DNA of 64,000 nt from Lentisalinibacter orientalis (GTDB taxonomy: Bacteria > Pseudomonadota > Gammaproteobacteria > Steroidobacterales > Woeseiaceae), in the NCBI RefSeq assembly GCF_040706535.1, contig NZ_JAPDRJ010000001.1, positions 1,922,001 to 1,986,000 of the forward strand, written 5' to 3'. The notes under the pieces are model-generated. The model searched no databases. It was not told the origin of the DNA and was given only the letters and a program-made list of their open reading frames with translations. The position numbers and the translations under genes were made by a program. Of this stretch, positions 8,243 to 17,707 are shown piece after piece (the first letter of the stretch is position 1; every line of letters starts with the position of its first letter).

Positions 8243-9277
8243 TCAGACCTCGGCGCGCAGCTCGGCCGCGGCCTTCGACATGGCCGCGAGCTTGCCGAAG
8301 GCGGCCTCGCGGCTGAGATACTTCATGCCGCAGTCGGGCGCGAGCAGGATGCGCTCGGCGTCGACGTGTTCCAGCGCCCGGCGGACCCGCTCCTTGATCG
8401 TCTCCACCGACTCCACCTCGTTGCTCGAGAGGTCGAGCACGCCGAGCAGGATCTCCTTGTCCGGCAGGGACGCGAGCACCGAGCAGTCCAGGTTCGACTG
8501 GCCGGTCTCGATGGAGACCTGGCTGCAGCAGGCGCCGGAGAACTCGGGCAGGAAGGAGTAGCCCTCGGGCCGCTCGTGGATCAGCGCCGCATAGCCGAAG
8601 CAGATGTGCACGCAGGTCCGGCCGTCGACGCCGTCGAGCGCCCGGTTCAGCGCCTCGATGCCGTATTCCCGCGCCTGGTCGGGCCGCGCCTGCATGTAGG
8701 GCTCGTCGATCTGCACCACGTCGGCGCCGGCCGCGAACAGGTCGCGGATCTCGGCGTTCACCGCGTCTGCGTACGCGAGTGCGGCCTGCCGGTCGGTCGC
8801 ATAGTGTTCGTTCTGCGCCTGCTGGGCCATGGTGAACGGTCCGGGCACGGTGAACTTCACGGCCCGGTCGGTATTCGCCCGCAGGAAACGCAGGCTGTCC
8901 ACGCCCACCGGATGCCGGCGGCGGATGGGGCCGACGATACGGGGCACGAACACGGGCTCGCCGCTGCGGTCCAGCGCCTGGCCCGGGTTGTCGAGGTCGA
9001 TGCCGTCCAGCGCGGTGGCGAAGTGATTGGAGTAGCTCTCCCGGCGGATTTCGCCGTCGGAGACGATGTCCAGTCCGGCCCGCTCCTGGTCCTGGATGGC
9101 GATGCGGGTGGCGTCGTCCTGGGCTTCCTGCAGGAATTTCTCGTCGATGCGCCAGAGCTCTTTCGCCCGCGTGCGGGGCGGGAAGCGGCCCGAGAGCTTC
9201 TGCCGGCCGATGAGCCAGTCCGGCTGCGGATAGCTGCCGACGATGGTACAGGGGAAGAGCGGTCGTGCGGATGCCAT
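8243..9277 (-). CDS. MetE-like zinc methyl/alkyltransferase B
   Basis: A 344-residue paralogue of the following gene, again only the MetE catalytic barrel. The start CTIVGSYPQPDWL is typical of the family. Zinc ligands are conserved as His224-x-Cys226 (VHICFGY), Glu257 (SIETGQ) and Cys316 (PDCGMKYL). QIDEPYMQ near 189-196 matches the MetE QIDEP substrate-side motif, which the neighbouring paralogue lacks (LDCPDLAMG). The two may therefore act on different partners or form a heteromer. It starts 7 bases downstream of the CoA ligase stop. Described relatives include core-MetE/MesD methionine synthases and epoxyalkane:CoM transferase; which applies is not decidable here. Confidence 0.85.
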   Translation of the reverse strand: MASARPLFPCTIVGSYPQPDWLIGRQKLSGRFPPRTRAKELWRIDEKFLQEAQDDATRIAIQDQERAGLDIVSDGEIRRESYSNHFATALDGIDLDNPGQALDRSGEPVFVPRIVGPIRRRHPVGVDSLRFLRANTDRAVKFTVPGPFTMAQQAQNEHYATDRQAALAYADAVNAEIRDLFAAGADVVQIDEPYMQARPDQAREYGIEALNRALDGVDGRTCVHICFGYAALIHERPEGYSFLPEFSGACCSQVSIETGQSNLDCSVLASLPDKEILLGVLDLSSNEVESVETIKERVRRALEHVDAERILLAPDCGMKYLSREAAFGKLAAMSKAAAELRAEV

Positions 9278-9283
9278 GGTGGT

Positions 9284-10624
<1,341 letters not shown>

Positions 10625-10670
10625 CGGGGACCACCTTTTTTGTTTCGGGTCCGGTTGTATCGGGATGCGC

Positions 10671-11255
10671 TCAGCCGCGGTTCCAGCGCAACGTGCACTC
10701 GGCGACGCGCTGACCCAGGCGGCGCGCGGTCTCCAGATCGGCCTCGGGCGGGCAGACGTCGGGGCCCTCGTCCACGTTGGACTGGGCCATGGCGCCCAGC
10801 GAGCCGCCGAGCCGGTTGACGTCGTCCACGCTGCCCTTCGAGCTGTTGTTGCCCGGCAGCAGGTTGAGATTCACCCAGACCATGCCGTGCTGGGCTGCCA
10901 GCGTGAGGAAAGAGACCAGCGTGTTCTGCTTGTCGCCGTTCTGGGAGCCGGAATTCGTGAAGCCGGCAGCGAGCTTGTCCGCCCACTTCTGCTCCATCCA
11001 GCGGCCGGAAGTGGCCTCCATGAAGCGTTTCATGTCGGCCGACGCGCTGCCCATGTAAGTGGGGCTGCCGAAGACGATGGCGGCGGCCTCGTCCAGTTCG
11101 GACCAGCCCGCGGCTTCGGCGTCTTCGAGGTCCGCCACGGTGAGCTCGACGCACTCGACGCCGTCGATGCGGCGGATGCCCTCGGCGACGGCGGCCGCCT
11201 GCTTCGCGGTGTGGCCGTAGCCGCTGTGATGGACGATGCAGATCTTCGTGGACAT
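10671..11255 (-). CDS. Flavodoxin-like NAD(P)H:quinone oxidoreductase (WrbA-like)
   Basis: A 194-residue FMN-binding flavodoxin-fold protein. The phosphate loop HHSGYGHT is at residues 9-16, and FGSPTYMGSASADMK near 81-95 matches the WrbA/NADPH-dependent FMN reductase family. It probably reduces quinones by two electrons, protecting against semiquinones, or supplies reduced flavin. Position between a VOC protein and a CoA ligase suggests a role with quinone-like intermediates of the local pathway; this is inference. Length is normal for the family. Confidence 0.85.
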   Translation of the reverse strand: MSTKICIVHHSGYGHTAKQAAAVAEGIRRIDGVECVELTVADLEDAEAAGWSELDEAAAIVFGSPTYMGSASADMKRFMEATSGRWMEQKWADKLAAGFTNSGSQNGDKQNTLVSFLTLAAQHGMVWVNLNLLPGNNSSKGSVDDVNRLGGSLGAMAQSNVDEGPDVCPPEADLETARRLGQRVAECTLRWNRG

Positions 11256-11402
11256 GATTCCTCTCTCGGCTTCTTTCTCGCAGTTGTTCGGATCTTTTCC
11301 CCGGCGGCGGGCCGAGCGGGTCCGCGGGCCGGAGTGCGTGTCCTCCGGCCCTGACGTCGGGAGCCCGCGGTGCCGGCCGCCGGGCAGGCGGCCGCGCTTC
11401 GG

Positions 11403-11942
11403 CTAGCGGTGATACTGCTCGTTGTTCGGCGAGTGGTCGCCCGCCAGCCAGCGCTTCAGTTCGCTGTGGGCCTTCGGCAGCTGGTCGGCGTTGATCTTCT
11501 CGACGTCCGGGTGGTCGACGGTGAACTCCACCAGCAGCTTCGCCGGGTCGAACACGTACAGCGAATAGCAGTAGCCGTGATTCAGGATGTACATGTCCGG
11601 CTCCTTGTAGCCGGCCGCCTCGAGGCGTTCTCTGATGCCGTCCTGACTCTCCTGGTCCACCTTCAGCGCGAGGTGGCGGAAGCCGGACAGCGGCAGCTCG
11701 GGGCCGAACTCCTCGGCATCCTCGTCGTCGGCGAACTGGAAGAAGGCCAGCGCCTCGCCGTCGCCGATATCGAAGAAGCAGTGCGCGTAGACGCGCTCCT
11801 TGCCGAACAGGTCGGTCTTCTCGCACCAGGTCGCCGTCAGCGGGAAACCGATGATGTCTTCATAGAAGTGGCGCACGGCCTCCAGGTCGCGGGTGACGTG
11901 GGCGTTGTGGTGGAGTCGGGAATTTACTCTCGGTGCTTGCAT
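11403..11942 (-). CDS. VOC-superfamily metalloprotein (glyoxalase/extradiol-dioxygenase-like)
   Basis: A 179-residue protein with two beta-alpha-beta-beta-beta modules. Candidate metal ligands are His15 (NAHV), His90 (FRHLALKV) and Glu139 (LLVEFTVD), the H-H-E pattern of extradiol dioxygenases and related VOC enzymes. The ATG at 11942 (MQAPRVNSRL) was chosen because the frame upstream overlaps the TonB receptor end and has no homologous look. The C-terminal 35 residues beyond the second module are polar. It may be a ring-cleaving dioxygenase, a lyase or a binding protein; sequence alone does not separate these. Confidence 0.8.
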   Translation of the reverse strand: MQAPRVNSRLHHNAHVTRDLEAVRHFYEDIIGFPLTATWCEKTDLFGKERVYAHCFFDIGDGEALAFFQFADDEDAEEFGPELPLSGFRHLALKVDQESQDGIRERLEAAGYKEPDMYILNHGYCYSLYVFDPAKLLVEFTVDHPDVEKINADQLPKAHSELKRWLAGDHSPNNEQYHR

Positions 11943-11983
11943 GGTCTGAAACTCCTCGTCTGTTCCGTCTGCTTCGGGTCTGC

Positions 11984-14209
11984 TCAGAAGCGCTTGGAGA
12001 ACTCGACCCCCCAGCGCCTGGGCATGCCCGGCCAGAGGAAGTTCGCCCCCGGCACGGGACCCGGCGAGAACTCGGTATTGTATTCCTCGTCGAGGGCGTT
12101 CTTCGCCCACAGCATGACCGACCAGTCGTCCGGCATCTCGACGCCGATGCGCACGTCGACCAGGTCGTAGGGGCTGCGCACGGAGATGTTGCCCGGATCC
12201 CACCAGGTGTCGCCGGTGCGCTGGTAATCGACGCGCACGATGCCGTTCACGCCGCCGAAGAGCTCGGTGGGCCGCTGGTACAGCAGGCCGAGGTTCAGCG
12301 TGTACTCGGAGACGAGCGGGGCCTGGTTGCCGTTGTCGGCGGGATCCGCCGCGCGCTCGATCTCGCTGTCGGTGTAGCCGAGGCCGAAATTCAGGCTGAG
12401 GTTGTCGGTCACCAGCGCGCTGCCCTCGATCTCGAGACCCTGGTAGGTGACCTCGGGGATGCTGCCCAGGTTCTGCGTGCTGGTGCCCGGATCGAAGAAG
12501 AAGAAATAGGCGTTCTCGAAGTCGGTGTAGTAGACGCTCGCGGAGCCGCTGGCCCGGCCGCCCCAGAAAGTGCCCTTGATGCCGGCCTCCCAGGTGTCGG
12601 CGATCTGCTCCTCGAAGATGTCTTCGACGCCGGGTTCCGGCACCGCGCCGCCCACGCCGGACTGGTTGAAGCCGCCGCTGCGGAAGCCGCGGCTGTAGCC
12701 GCCGTAGACCGTCATCGCGTCACTCGGCTGCCAGGTCAGCGTGACCTTGGGCTGCCAGGCGTCCCAGGTCTCCTTGCGCACTTCGCCGAAGGTGGTCAGG
12801 CCGCCCGTCGGGTCGTACAGCGGCTCGGTCAGCGTGGTGTTCTCGCGCTCGTCCTCGTCGTAGCGCAGGGATACCGACGCCTCGAAGGTGTCCGTGAGGT
12901 CGTAGGCGATCTCGCCGAAGACCGCCCAGGCGAAGTTGTCCTGCTCGTCCACCAGCAGGCCGAACTGGGGGCTCGGATCCGTGGGGTCGACGAACACCGA
13001 GACGCGCGGCTCGGTGGTGACGTCGGGCACGCCGTTGCCGCGGTCGATCATGTTGCCGGTGGAGATGAACCGGTCCGTCTGGATGAAGTAGGTGCCGGCG
13101 ATCCAGCGCAGGCGGTTCTCGGCAGGCGAGGTGAAGCGGAACTCCTGGCTGATGGCATCGGACTCGAGGTACTGGGTCTGGCTGAGGTCCACGAATTCGT
13201 CGCCGGTCAGGTCGCGGATGAGCGGCGCGAAGTCGAAGAAGTTCACCACCGATTCCTCTCTGGGAACGAAGTTGAACTGGTCGCCGGTCAGCAGTTCCTC
13301 GAGATCGTCATAGGCGGTGATGGAGGTGAACGTGCCGAAGTCCGACTCGTAGTCGAGCTTCAGCGTGGCGTTGTAGAGATCGCGCTCGTTCTTGCCCGGG
13401 TTGTTGACGCGTACCGGGATGTCGGTGTCGTCCGCCTCCGGGCCGATGACGAAATACAGCGCCTGGGTGTCGAGCTGCGACGCGGACAGCCGCAGGTCCG
13501 CGGAGAAGCGGTCCGTCGGCTCCCACAGCAGCTTGAAGCGGCCGGAGATGTCCCGGTAGGGATCGGCTTCCTCGTCCAGGAATTCGTTCTCGATCCAGCC
13601 GTCCGTGTCCACGTAGGAAGCGGAGGCGCGGAACTTGAGCGTCTCGCTGCCGCCGACGGGTCCGCTGACGGCGCCGCGGGCGGTGAAGCCCGGGCCGTCG
13701 TCCGCGCCGAGTTCCATGCGGCCCTCGATCTCGTCGGTCGGCTGCTTGGTCACGATGGTGATGGCGCCGCCGATGGCGTTACGCCCGTACAGCGCGCCCT
13801 GGGGCCCGCGCAGGACCTCGATCTGCTGGATGTCGAACAGCTGCTGGTTGAACTGGGCCGGGTTGGCCATCAGCACGCCGTCCACGAGTACCGCGGCAGA
13901 CATCTCGCTGTTGCGCGCCTGGGACACGCCGCGGATGTTGATGAACGAGTTGCCCGCGTTCTGGGTCTGCACCAGCGTCACGTTCGGCGTCAGCTGGATG
14001 AAGTCCTGCGGCGTGTTGATGCCGGCGGACTCGATCTCGTCGGCGGTGAACGCCCGCGCGGAGACCGGGATGTCCTCCAGCGATTCCGCGCGCTTGCGAG
14101 CGGTGACCACCACTTCCTCGATAACCTGCCCCTGGGCGCGGACTTCGACGAAGGGCACGGCGAGCGTGGGTGCCAGCAGGCACAGAGCGATCCTGGTCGA
14201 TAGCTTCAT
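11984..14209 (-). CDS. TonB-dependent outer-membrane receptor
   Basis: A 741-residue outer-membrane transporter. It has a signal peptide (MKLSTRIALCLLAPTLAVPF, cleavage near VRA-QG), a TonB-box-like stretch VIEEVVVTARKR at about 29-40, a plug domain with SVRGPQGALYGRN-type motif (VLRGPQGALYGRNAIGG near 133-149), and a beta-barrel ending in the aromatic C-terminus EFSKRF. It imports a scarce or large substrate energised by TonB-ExbBD. It is the first gene of the minus arm of the catabolic locus, diverging from the promoter with two TTCG-N5-CGAA boxes, so its substrate is probably the compound degraded by the neighbouring enzymes. Confidence 0.93.
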   Translation of the reverse strand: MKLSTRIALCLLAPTLAVPFVEVRAQGQVIEEVVVTARKRAESLEDIPVSARAFTADEIESAGINTPQDFIQLTPNVTLVQTQNAGNSFINIRGVSQARNSEMSAAVLVDGVLMANPAQFNQQLFDIQQIEVLRGPQGALYGRNAIGGAITIVTKQPTDEIEGRMELGADDGPGFTARGAVSGPVGGSETLKFRASASYVDTDGWIENEFLDEEADPYRDISGRFKLLWEPTDRFSADLRLSASQLDTQALYFVIGPEADDTDIPVRVNNPGKNERDLYNATLKLDYESDFGTFTSITAYDDLEELLTGDQFNFVPREESVVNFFDFAPLIRDLTGDEFVDLSQTQYLESDAISQEFRFTSPAENRLRWIAGTYFIQTDRFISTGNMIDRGNGVPDVTTEPRVSVFVDPTDPSPQFGLLVDEQDNFAWAVFGEIAYDLTDTFEASVSLRYDEDERENTTLTEPLYDPTGGLTTFGEVRKETWDAWQPKVTLTWQPSDAMTVYGGYSRGFRSGGFNQSGVGGAVPEPGVEDIFEEQIADTWEAGIKGTFWGGRASGSASVYYTDFENAYFFFFDPGTSTQNLGSIPEVTYQGLEIEGSALVTDNLSLNFGLGYTDSEIERAADPADNGNQAPLVSEYTLNLGLLYQRPTELFGGVNGIVRVDYQRTGDTWWDPGNISVRSPYDLVDVRIGVEMPDDWSVMLWAKNALDEEYNTEFSPGPVPGANFLWPGMPRRWGVEFSKRF

Positions 14210-14233
14210 TCTTGACTCTCCCCCGAGCAGTTT

Positions 14234-14261
14234 TTGGACAGGATGGGCGGGATGCTATAAT
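14234..14261 (+). promoter_or_regulatory. Sigma-70-type promoter for the citryl-CoA-lyase-like gene
   Basis: TTGGAC (14234-14239), 16 bases, then TATAAT (14256-14261) with an extended TG two bases before the -10. This is one of the best sigma-70 matches in the window. The transcription start would fall near 14268, inside the inverted-repeat operator. Confidence 0.65.
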
Positions 14262-14296
14262 TTTCGCATACCGAATTCAACTTCGCTATGCGAAAA
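14261..14296. promoter_or_regulatory. Two tandem TTCG-N5-CGAA boxes, likely IclR-family operator
   Basis: Box 1 is TTCGCATACCGAA (14263-14275) and box 2 is TTCGCTATGCGAA (14282-14294), 19 bases centre to centre. The outer arms TTTTCGCATA (14261-14270) and TATGCGAAAA (14287-14296) are also perfect inverted repeats. Imperfect TTCG-N5-CGAA palindromes are typical IclR-family sites, and an IclR gene lies at the end of this locus. The site overlaps the plus-strand -10 edge and start point and lies upstream of the divergent TonB receptor. Confidence 0.6.
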
Positions 14297-14317
14297 CGTG
14301 TCGACGGAGGGGAGACG

Positions 14318-15085
14318 ATGTCAGACCAGAGCACGACGGGGCGCACGGGCATCTGCGGCTACGACGCGGACAACATCCTGATTCGCGGCCGGAATCTCGT
14401 GACCGACATCATGGGCAACTACAGTTTCACACAGCTGATGTTGCTGCAGGCGCTTGGGAAGGAGCCCACGGAAACCCAGGTGGGCATCGTCGACGCCGTG
14501 ATGGTGACGATCATGGAGCACGGCATGGTGCCCTCGGCGGTGGTGAGCCGGCTCACGCACTACGGCGCGCCGGAATCCTTCCAGGGCGCGGTGGTGGCCG
14601 GTCTGCTGGGGGTTGGCGACCGCTATGCCGGCACGGCGGGCGAATGCGGCGCGGTGCTGGAGCGCATCCTCGAGGCGGACGAGCCGCAGCGCAAGACGAG
14701 GGCGCTCGAGGAGGTGCGGAGCTATCGCAGCATCCGCCGCCCGATACCCGGCTTCGGTCATCCCATCCACCAGACGAAAGACCCGCGGGTCGACCGGCTG
14801 CTGGAGATCGTGCGCGCCGCCGGCGCCGGCGGCGAGGCCATCGATGCGATGTATCTGCTGCAGGACGCCCTGCGCGAGGAACTGGGCAAGCCGCTGGTGA
14901 CCAACATCAGCGCGGCGATGGCGGCCGCCATGGCCGAGGCCGGCATCCCTTCCCGGCTCATGCGCGGGGTGGTGCTGACGGCCCGCTGCGCCGGGCTGGT
15001 GGGGCACGTCTTCGAGGAGATGTCCGAGCCGGCGGCCCCGGCCATCTGGGAGGCGGCCCAGGAGGCCGTGGACTACGAGCCGTGA
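14318..15085 (+). CDS. Citryl-CoA-lyase-like protein (citrate synthase superfamily)
   Basis: A 255-residue single-domain member of the citrate synthase / citryl-CoA lyase family, which makes or breaks a C-C bond next to a CoA thioester. The two catalytic-type histidines are visible as EHGMVPSA (His68) and GFGHPIHQTKDPR (His148). The usual catalytic Asp of the NVD motif appears to be Ser in TNISAAM (about 196-198). The ATG at 14318 is preferred over one at 14288 because GGAGGGG lies just before it. The stop overlaps the hydrolase ATG (TGATG), so the two genes are coupled. The true substrate may be a citryl-CoA-like 3-hydroxyacyl-CoA. Confidence 0.75.
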   Translation: MSDQSTTGRTGICGYDADNILIRGRNLVTDIMGNYSFTQLMLLQALGKEPTETQVGIVDAVMVTIMEHGMVPSAVVSRLTHYGAPESFQGAVVAGLLGVGDRYAGTAGECGAVLERILEADEPQRKTRALEEVRSYRSIRRPIPGFGHPIHQTKDPRVDRLLEIVRAAGAGGEAIDAMYLLQDALREELGKPLVTNISAAMAAAMAEAGIPSRLMRGVVLTARCAGLVGHVFEEMSEPAAPAIWEAAQEAVDYEP

Positions 15086-15984
15086 TGGCGGCGGAGGCGC
15101 CGGCGGTGAGCCGCTCCCACGAGGTGGTCTCGGACGGGGCGCGTCTGCACGTCGAGGCGATCGGCGTGGGCGCACCGTTGCTGCTGGTGCACGGCTGGGC
15201 GATGGACCACCGCGTGTTCCGGCCCCAGACAGAGGCTCTGTCCCGGGATTTCCGCGTGATCGCGTTCGACCGGCGGGGCTTCGGCCTGTCCGGGGGCGAA
15301 CCCGATCTCTCGCGGGAAACCGGGGACATCGACGCCATCGCCCGGCAGCTGATCGGCGGTCCGTTCCACCTGCTCGGCATGTCCCAGGGCGGTCGCATCG
15401 CGCTGCGCTATGCGGCCCGGTATCCCGGCCGGCTGCGTTCGCTGATCCTGCAGGGCGCCGCCGTGGACGGTGAGGAGCCGGGCGGCCCCGACGAGGAGCG
15501 CATCCCGGTCGCGGAATACGCCGCGCTGGCGGCCGAGGGCCGCATGGACGAGGTCCGGCGCCGCTGGCTGCGTCATCCCATGATGCGAGTCGGCGAGGGC
15601 CACCCGGAAGCGGAGACGCTGCTGCGACAGATGCTGGCGGACTACCGGGGCGAGGATCTCGCACACTTCCGTCCCGAAGCCTATGCCTGGTCCGACGACG
15701 TGCTCGCCGCCGTGGCTGCCGCAGAACTGCCCCTGCTGGTGCTGACCGGCGCCCGCGAGACGGAGGCGCGGCGCCGCCTCGCCGGACTGCTCGTCGAGAA
15801 GGTGCCCGGCGCCCGCGAGGTGCTGCTGGCAGCGAGCGGACATCTCGGCAACCTCAGCGAGCCGGACGCCTACAACCGGGCGGTGCGGGAATTCTGCCGC
15901 GACGTCGATTGTGGCAGTTGCGGCAATGGCGGCAATGACGGCAATGGCGGCTCTGGGAACTCAGTCCGCGGCGCCGCGGATTGA
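15085..15984 (+). CDS. Alpha/beta-fold hydrolase
   Basis: A 299-residue soluble alpha/beta hydrolase. It has an oxyanion HGWAMDH motif near 36-42, a nucleophile elbow GMSQGG with Ser100, and a likely catalytic His in SGHLGN near 252. It starts at the ATG overlapping the preceding TGA. The C-terminus carries an odd glycine/asparagine-rich tail (about residues 274-295) encoded by imperfect 9-base repeats, and its last 24 bases overlap the convergent IclR gene. It may hydrolyse an ester, lactone or C-C bond in the locus pathway; the substrate is unknown. Confidence 0.85.
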   Translation: MAAEAPAVSRSHEVVSDGARLHVEAIGVGAPLLLVHGWAMDHRVFRPQTEALSRDFRVIAFDRRGFGLSGGEPDLSRETGDIDAIARQLIGGPFHLLGMSQGGRIALRYAARYPGRLRSLILQGAAVDGEEPGGPDEERIPVAEYAALAAEGRMDEVRRRWLRHPMMRVGEGHPEAETLLRQMLADYRGEDLAHFRPEAYAWSDDVLAAVAAAELPLLVLTGARETEARRRLAGLLVEKVPGAREVLLAASGHLGNLSEPDAYNRAVREFCRDVDCGSCGNGGNDGNGGSGNSVRGAAD

Positions 15985-16776
15985 GTGCACCAGCACCGGA
16001 TAGCGGCGCAGCTCGGTCTCGATCCGCTCGGCGGCGCTGCGCAGGTGCGGCAGCCGGGTCTCCACCATCTCTGCCTCGTTCACCCTCGTGGTGGCCGTCG
16101 AGCAGTTGATGGCCGCGATCACGGTGCCGTCGTCCATGCGCACCGGCACCGCCACCGAGACGATGCCGTAGTCGAGCTCGTCCTGGATGGAGGCGTAGCC
16201 GCAGCGGCGCACCTCGCCCAGAATCTCGCGCAGCGCCGGCACCGAGGTCTCGGTCTTGTCGGTGAACTTCTCCGGCCGCATGTCGGCGAGCAGCGACTCG
16301 AGCACCTCATCGGGCTGATGGGCGAGCAGCACGCGGCCGAGTGACGTGCAGTACGCGGGAAAGCGGGTGCCCACGCCGGCGGCCAGCCGCACCATGCGGT
16401 TGGTGGAGACGTGCACGAGGTAGAGGATGTTCTGCCGGGACAGGACGGCGAGCGACGAGCTGTCGCCGGTGCGGTCGCGCACCTCCTGCAGGTAGGGCCG
16501 GATGACCTCCTCCACGTTCATGGACTCGAGGAACGCGGAGGCGAAACCGATCACCTCCGGCGTCAGCAGGAAGCGCTTGCCTTTCTTGCCCACGTAACCC
16601 AGGTGCACCAGCGTGTTCAGGCAGCGCCGGGCGACGGCAGGGCTGAGCGAGGTGGCGGCGGCGACCTCGCTGAGGCTCATCTCGGGACGCTCCTTGGTGA
16701 ACGAGCGCAGCACCGTCAGCCCCCGCGCCAGGGTGTTCAGGTATTCGCCGTCGCTGCGGGGGTTTTCGTTCGGCAT
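15961..16776 (-). CDS. IclR-family transcriptional regulator (PcaR/PcaU/PobR type)
   Basis: A 271-residue regulator with an N-terminal winged helix-turn-helix (roughly residues 18-78, including SLSEVAAATSLSPAVARRCLNTL) and a C-terminal IclR effector domain (about 90-260, with FPAYCTSLGRVLLA). SLSPAVARR resembles the PcaR/PcaU/PobR branch, which senses aromatic or dicarboxylic intermediates. It is the natural candidate to bind the TTCG-N5-CGAA pair at 14263-14294. Its gene converges on and overlaps the hydrolase gene. Whether it activates or represses is not shown by sequence. Confidence 0.9.
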   Translation of the reverse strand: MPNENPRSDGEYLNTLARGLTVLRSFTKERPEMSLSEVAAATSLSPAVARRCLNTLVHLGYVGKKGKRFLLTPEVIGFASAFLESMNVEEVIRPYLQEVRDRTGDSSSLAVLSRQNILYLVHVSTNRMVRLAAGVGTRFPAYCTSLGRVLLAHQPDEVLESLLADMRPEKFTDKTETSVPALREILGEVRRCGYASIQDELDYGIVSVAVPVRMDDGTVIAAINCSTATTRVNEAEMVETRLPHLRSAAERIETELRRYPVLVHSIRGAAD

Positions 16777-16850
16777 GAATGGGTGGCGTCGACGTCGGGA
16801 CGAGCCGGGATGGTAGTACGGTTTCGGCGCGGAGTGTTAGCCGCCTCCGC

Positions 16851-17645
16851 TCAGCCGGCCTCCATGATGCGCACCGGCGCGCCCCGGTCCAGGCCCAGCC
16901 CGGCGGCGGCGCTCGACTCCGCCCGCGCGATCTCCAGCACGCCGAAGGAGTTCACCAGGGCGAGATACTCGCCGGGTTTCGAGCGCCCGTAGGTCTCGCG
17001 CAATTCGAACTCGTGGCCGCCGGCGAGGATCAGCGGGCGTTCGAAGCTCTCCAGATATTCCTCGCCGATGTTCGTGATCAGGTTGCCGAAATTGTCCACC
17101 GTCACCACCACGCCGACGACGCGGCCGTTGGCGCTCTCCGGCTCGTCCAGCCAGCCCGGCGTCCAGTCGTCCGCGCGGGGGCCCAGGTCAGACGGCGCCA
17201 GCCGGCCCGACGCGAGTTCGGCGGCCAGCGGGGCGAAGATGTCGCGGCCGTGGAAGGTGGCGCTGGCCGGCGGCAGCGACAGGGACTCCAGGCCGGCGGC
17301 GTCCACGCGATGGACCGCCGCGTCCGCGACGGCGTCCAGCAGCGGCGCCAGAAGACCGTTGTCCGGGGCGAGGAAGACATGGCGGTCGGCCTCGGCCACG
17401 ATGATGTCGCGCTCGGTGCCCACGCCGGGGTCCACCACCGCCACGTGCACCGTGCCCGGGGAGAAGTAGTAATACGAGCGCTGCAGCCAGAAACCGGCCT
17501 CGGCGGGCCAGTGCACCGGAATCTCGTGGGTGAGGTCGACGATCTTCGCGCCCCGGAAGCGGGCCAGTATCACCCCCTTCATGACGCCGACGAAGGGCCC
17601 CTTGTGGCCGAAATCCGTAGTGATGGTGACGACGCCGGAAGCCAA
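16851..17645 (-). CDS. SAM hydroxide adenosyltransferase (DUF62, fluorinase/chlorinase fold)
   Basis: A 264-residue member of the family that hydrolyses S-adenosylmethionine to adenosine and methionine. The hydroxide-activating triad described for the family fits Asp72 and Arg79 in VDPGVGTER and His132 in FHGRDIFAP. An adenosine-binding TDFGHKGPFVGVMKG is near the start. The presence of the triad argues against halogenase activity. The start is TTG (17645), preceded by a GAGGGAGAGGG ribosome site and matching the family start. Its physiological role is not established. It sits alone between IclR and yhhQ. Confidence 0.9.
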   Translation of the reverse strand: MASGVVTITTDFGHKGPFVGVMKGVILARFRGAKIVDLTHEIPVHWPAEAGFWLQRSYYYFSPGTVHVAVVDPGVGTERDIIVAEADRHVFLAPDNGLLAPLLDAVADAAVHRVDAAGLESLSLPPASATFHGRDIFAPLAAELASGRLAPSDLGPRADDWTPGWLDEPESANGRVVGVVVTVDNFGNLITNIGEEYLESFERPLILAGGHEFELRETYGRSKPGEYLALVNSFGVLEIARAESSAAAGLGLDRGAPVRIMEAG

Positions 17646-17707
17646 CTCTGCACCCTCTCCCTCGAGACGAGGCGTCTAGCTTACCCCAGCCGCGGCGGCG
17701 CGGTCAG

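Noticed and set aside
16851..17645. Fluorinase or chlorinase
   Set aside because: The Asp-Arg-His triad of SAM hydroxide adenosyltransferases is intact, and no organohalogen genes are nearby.
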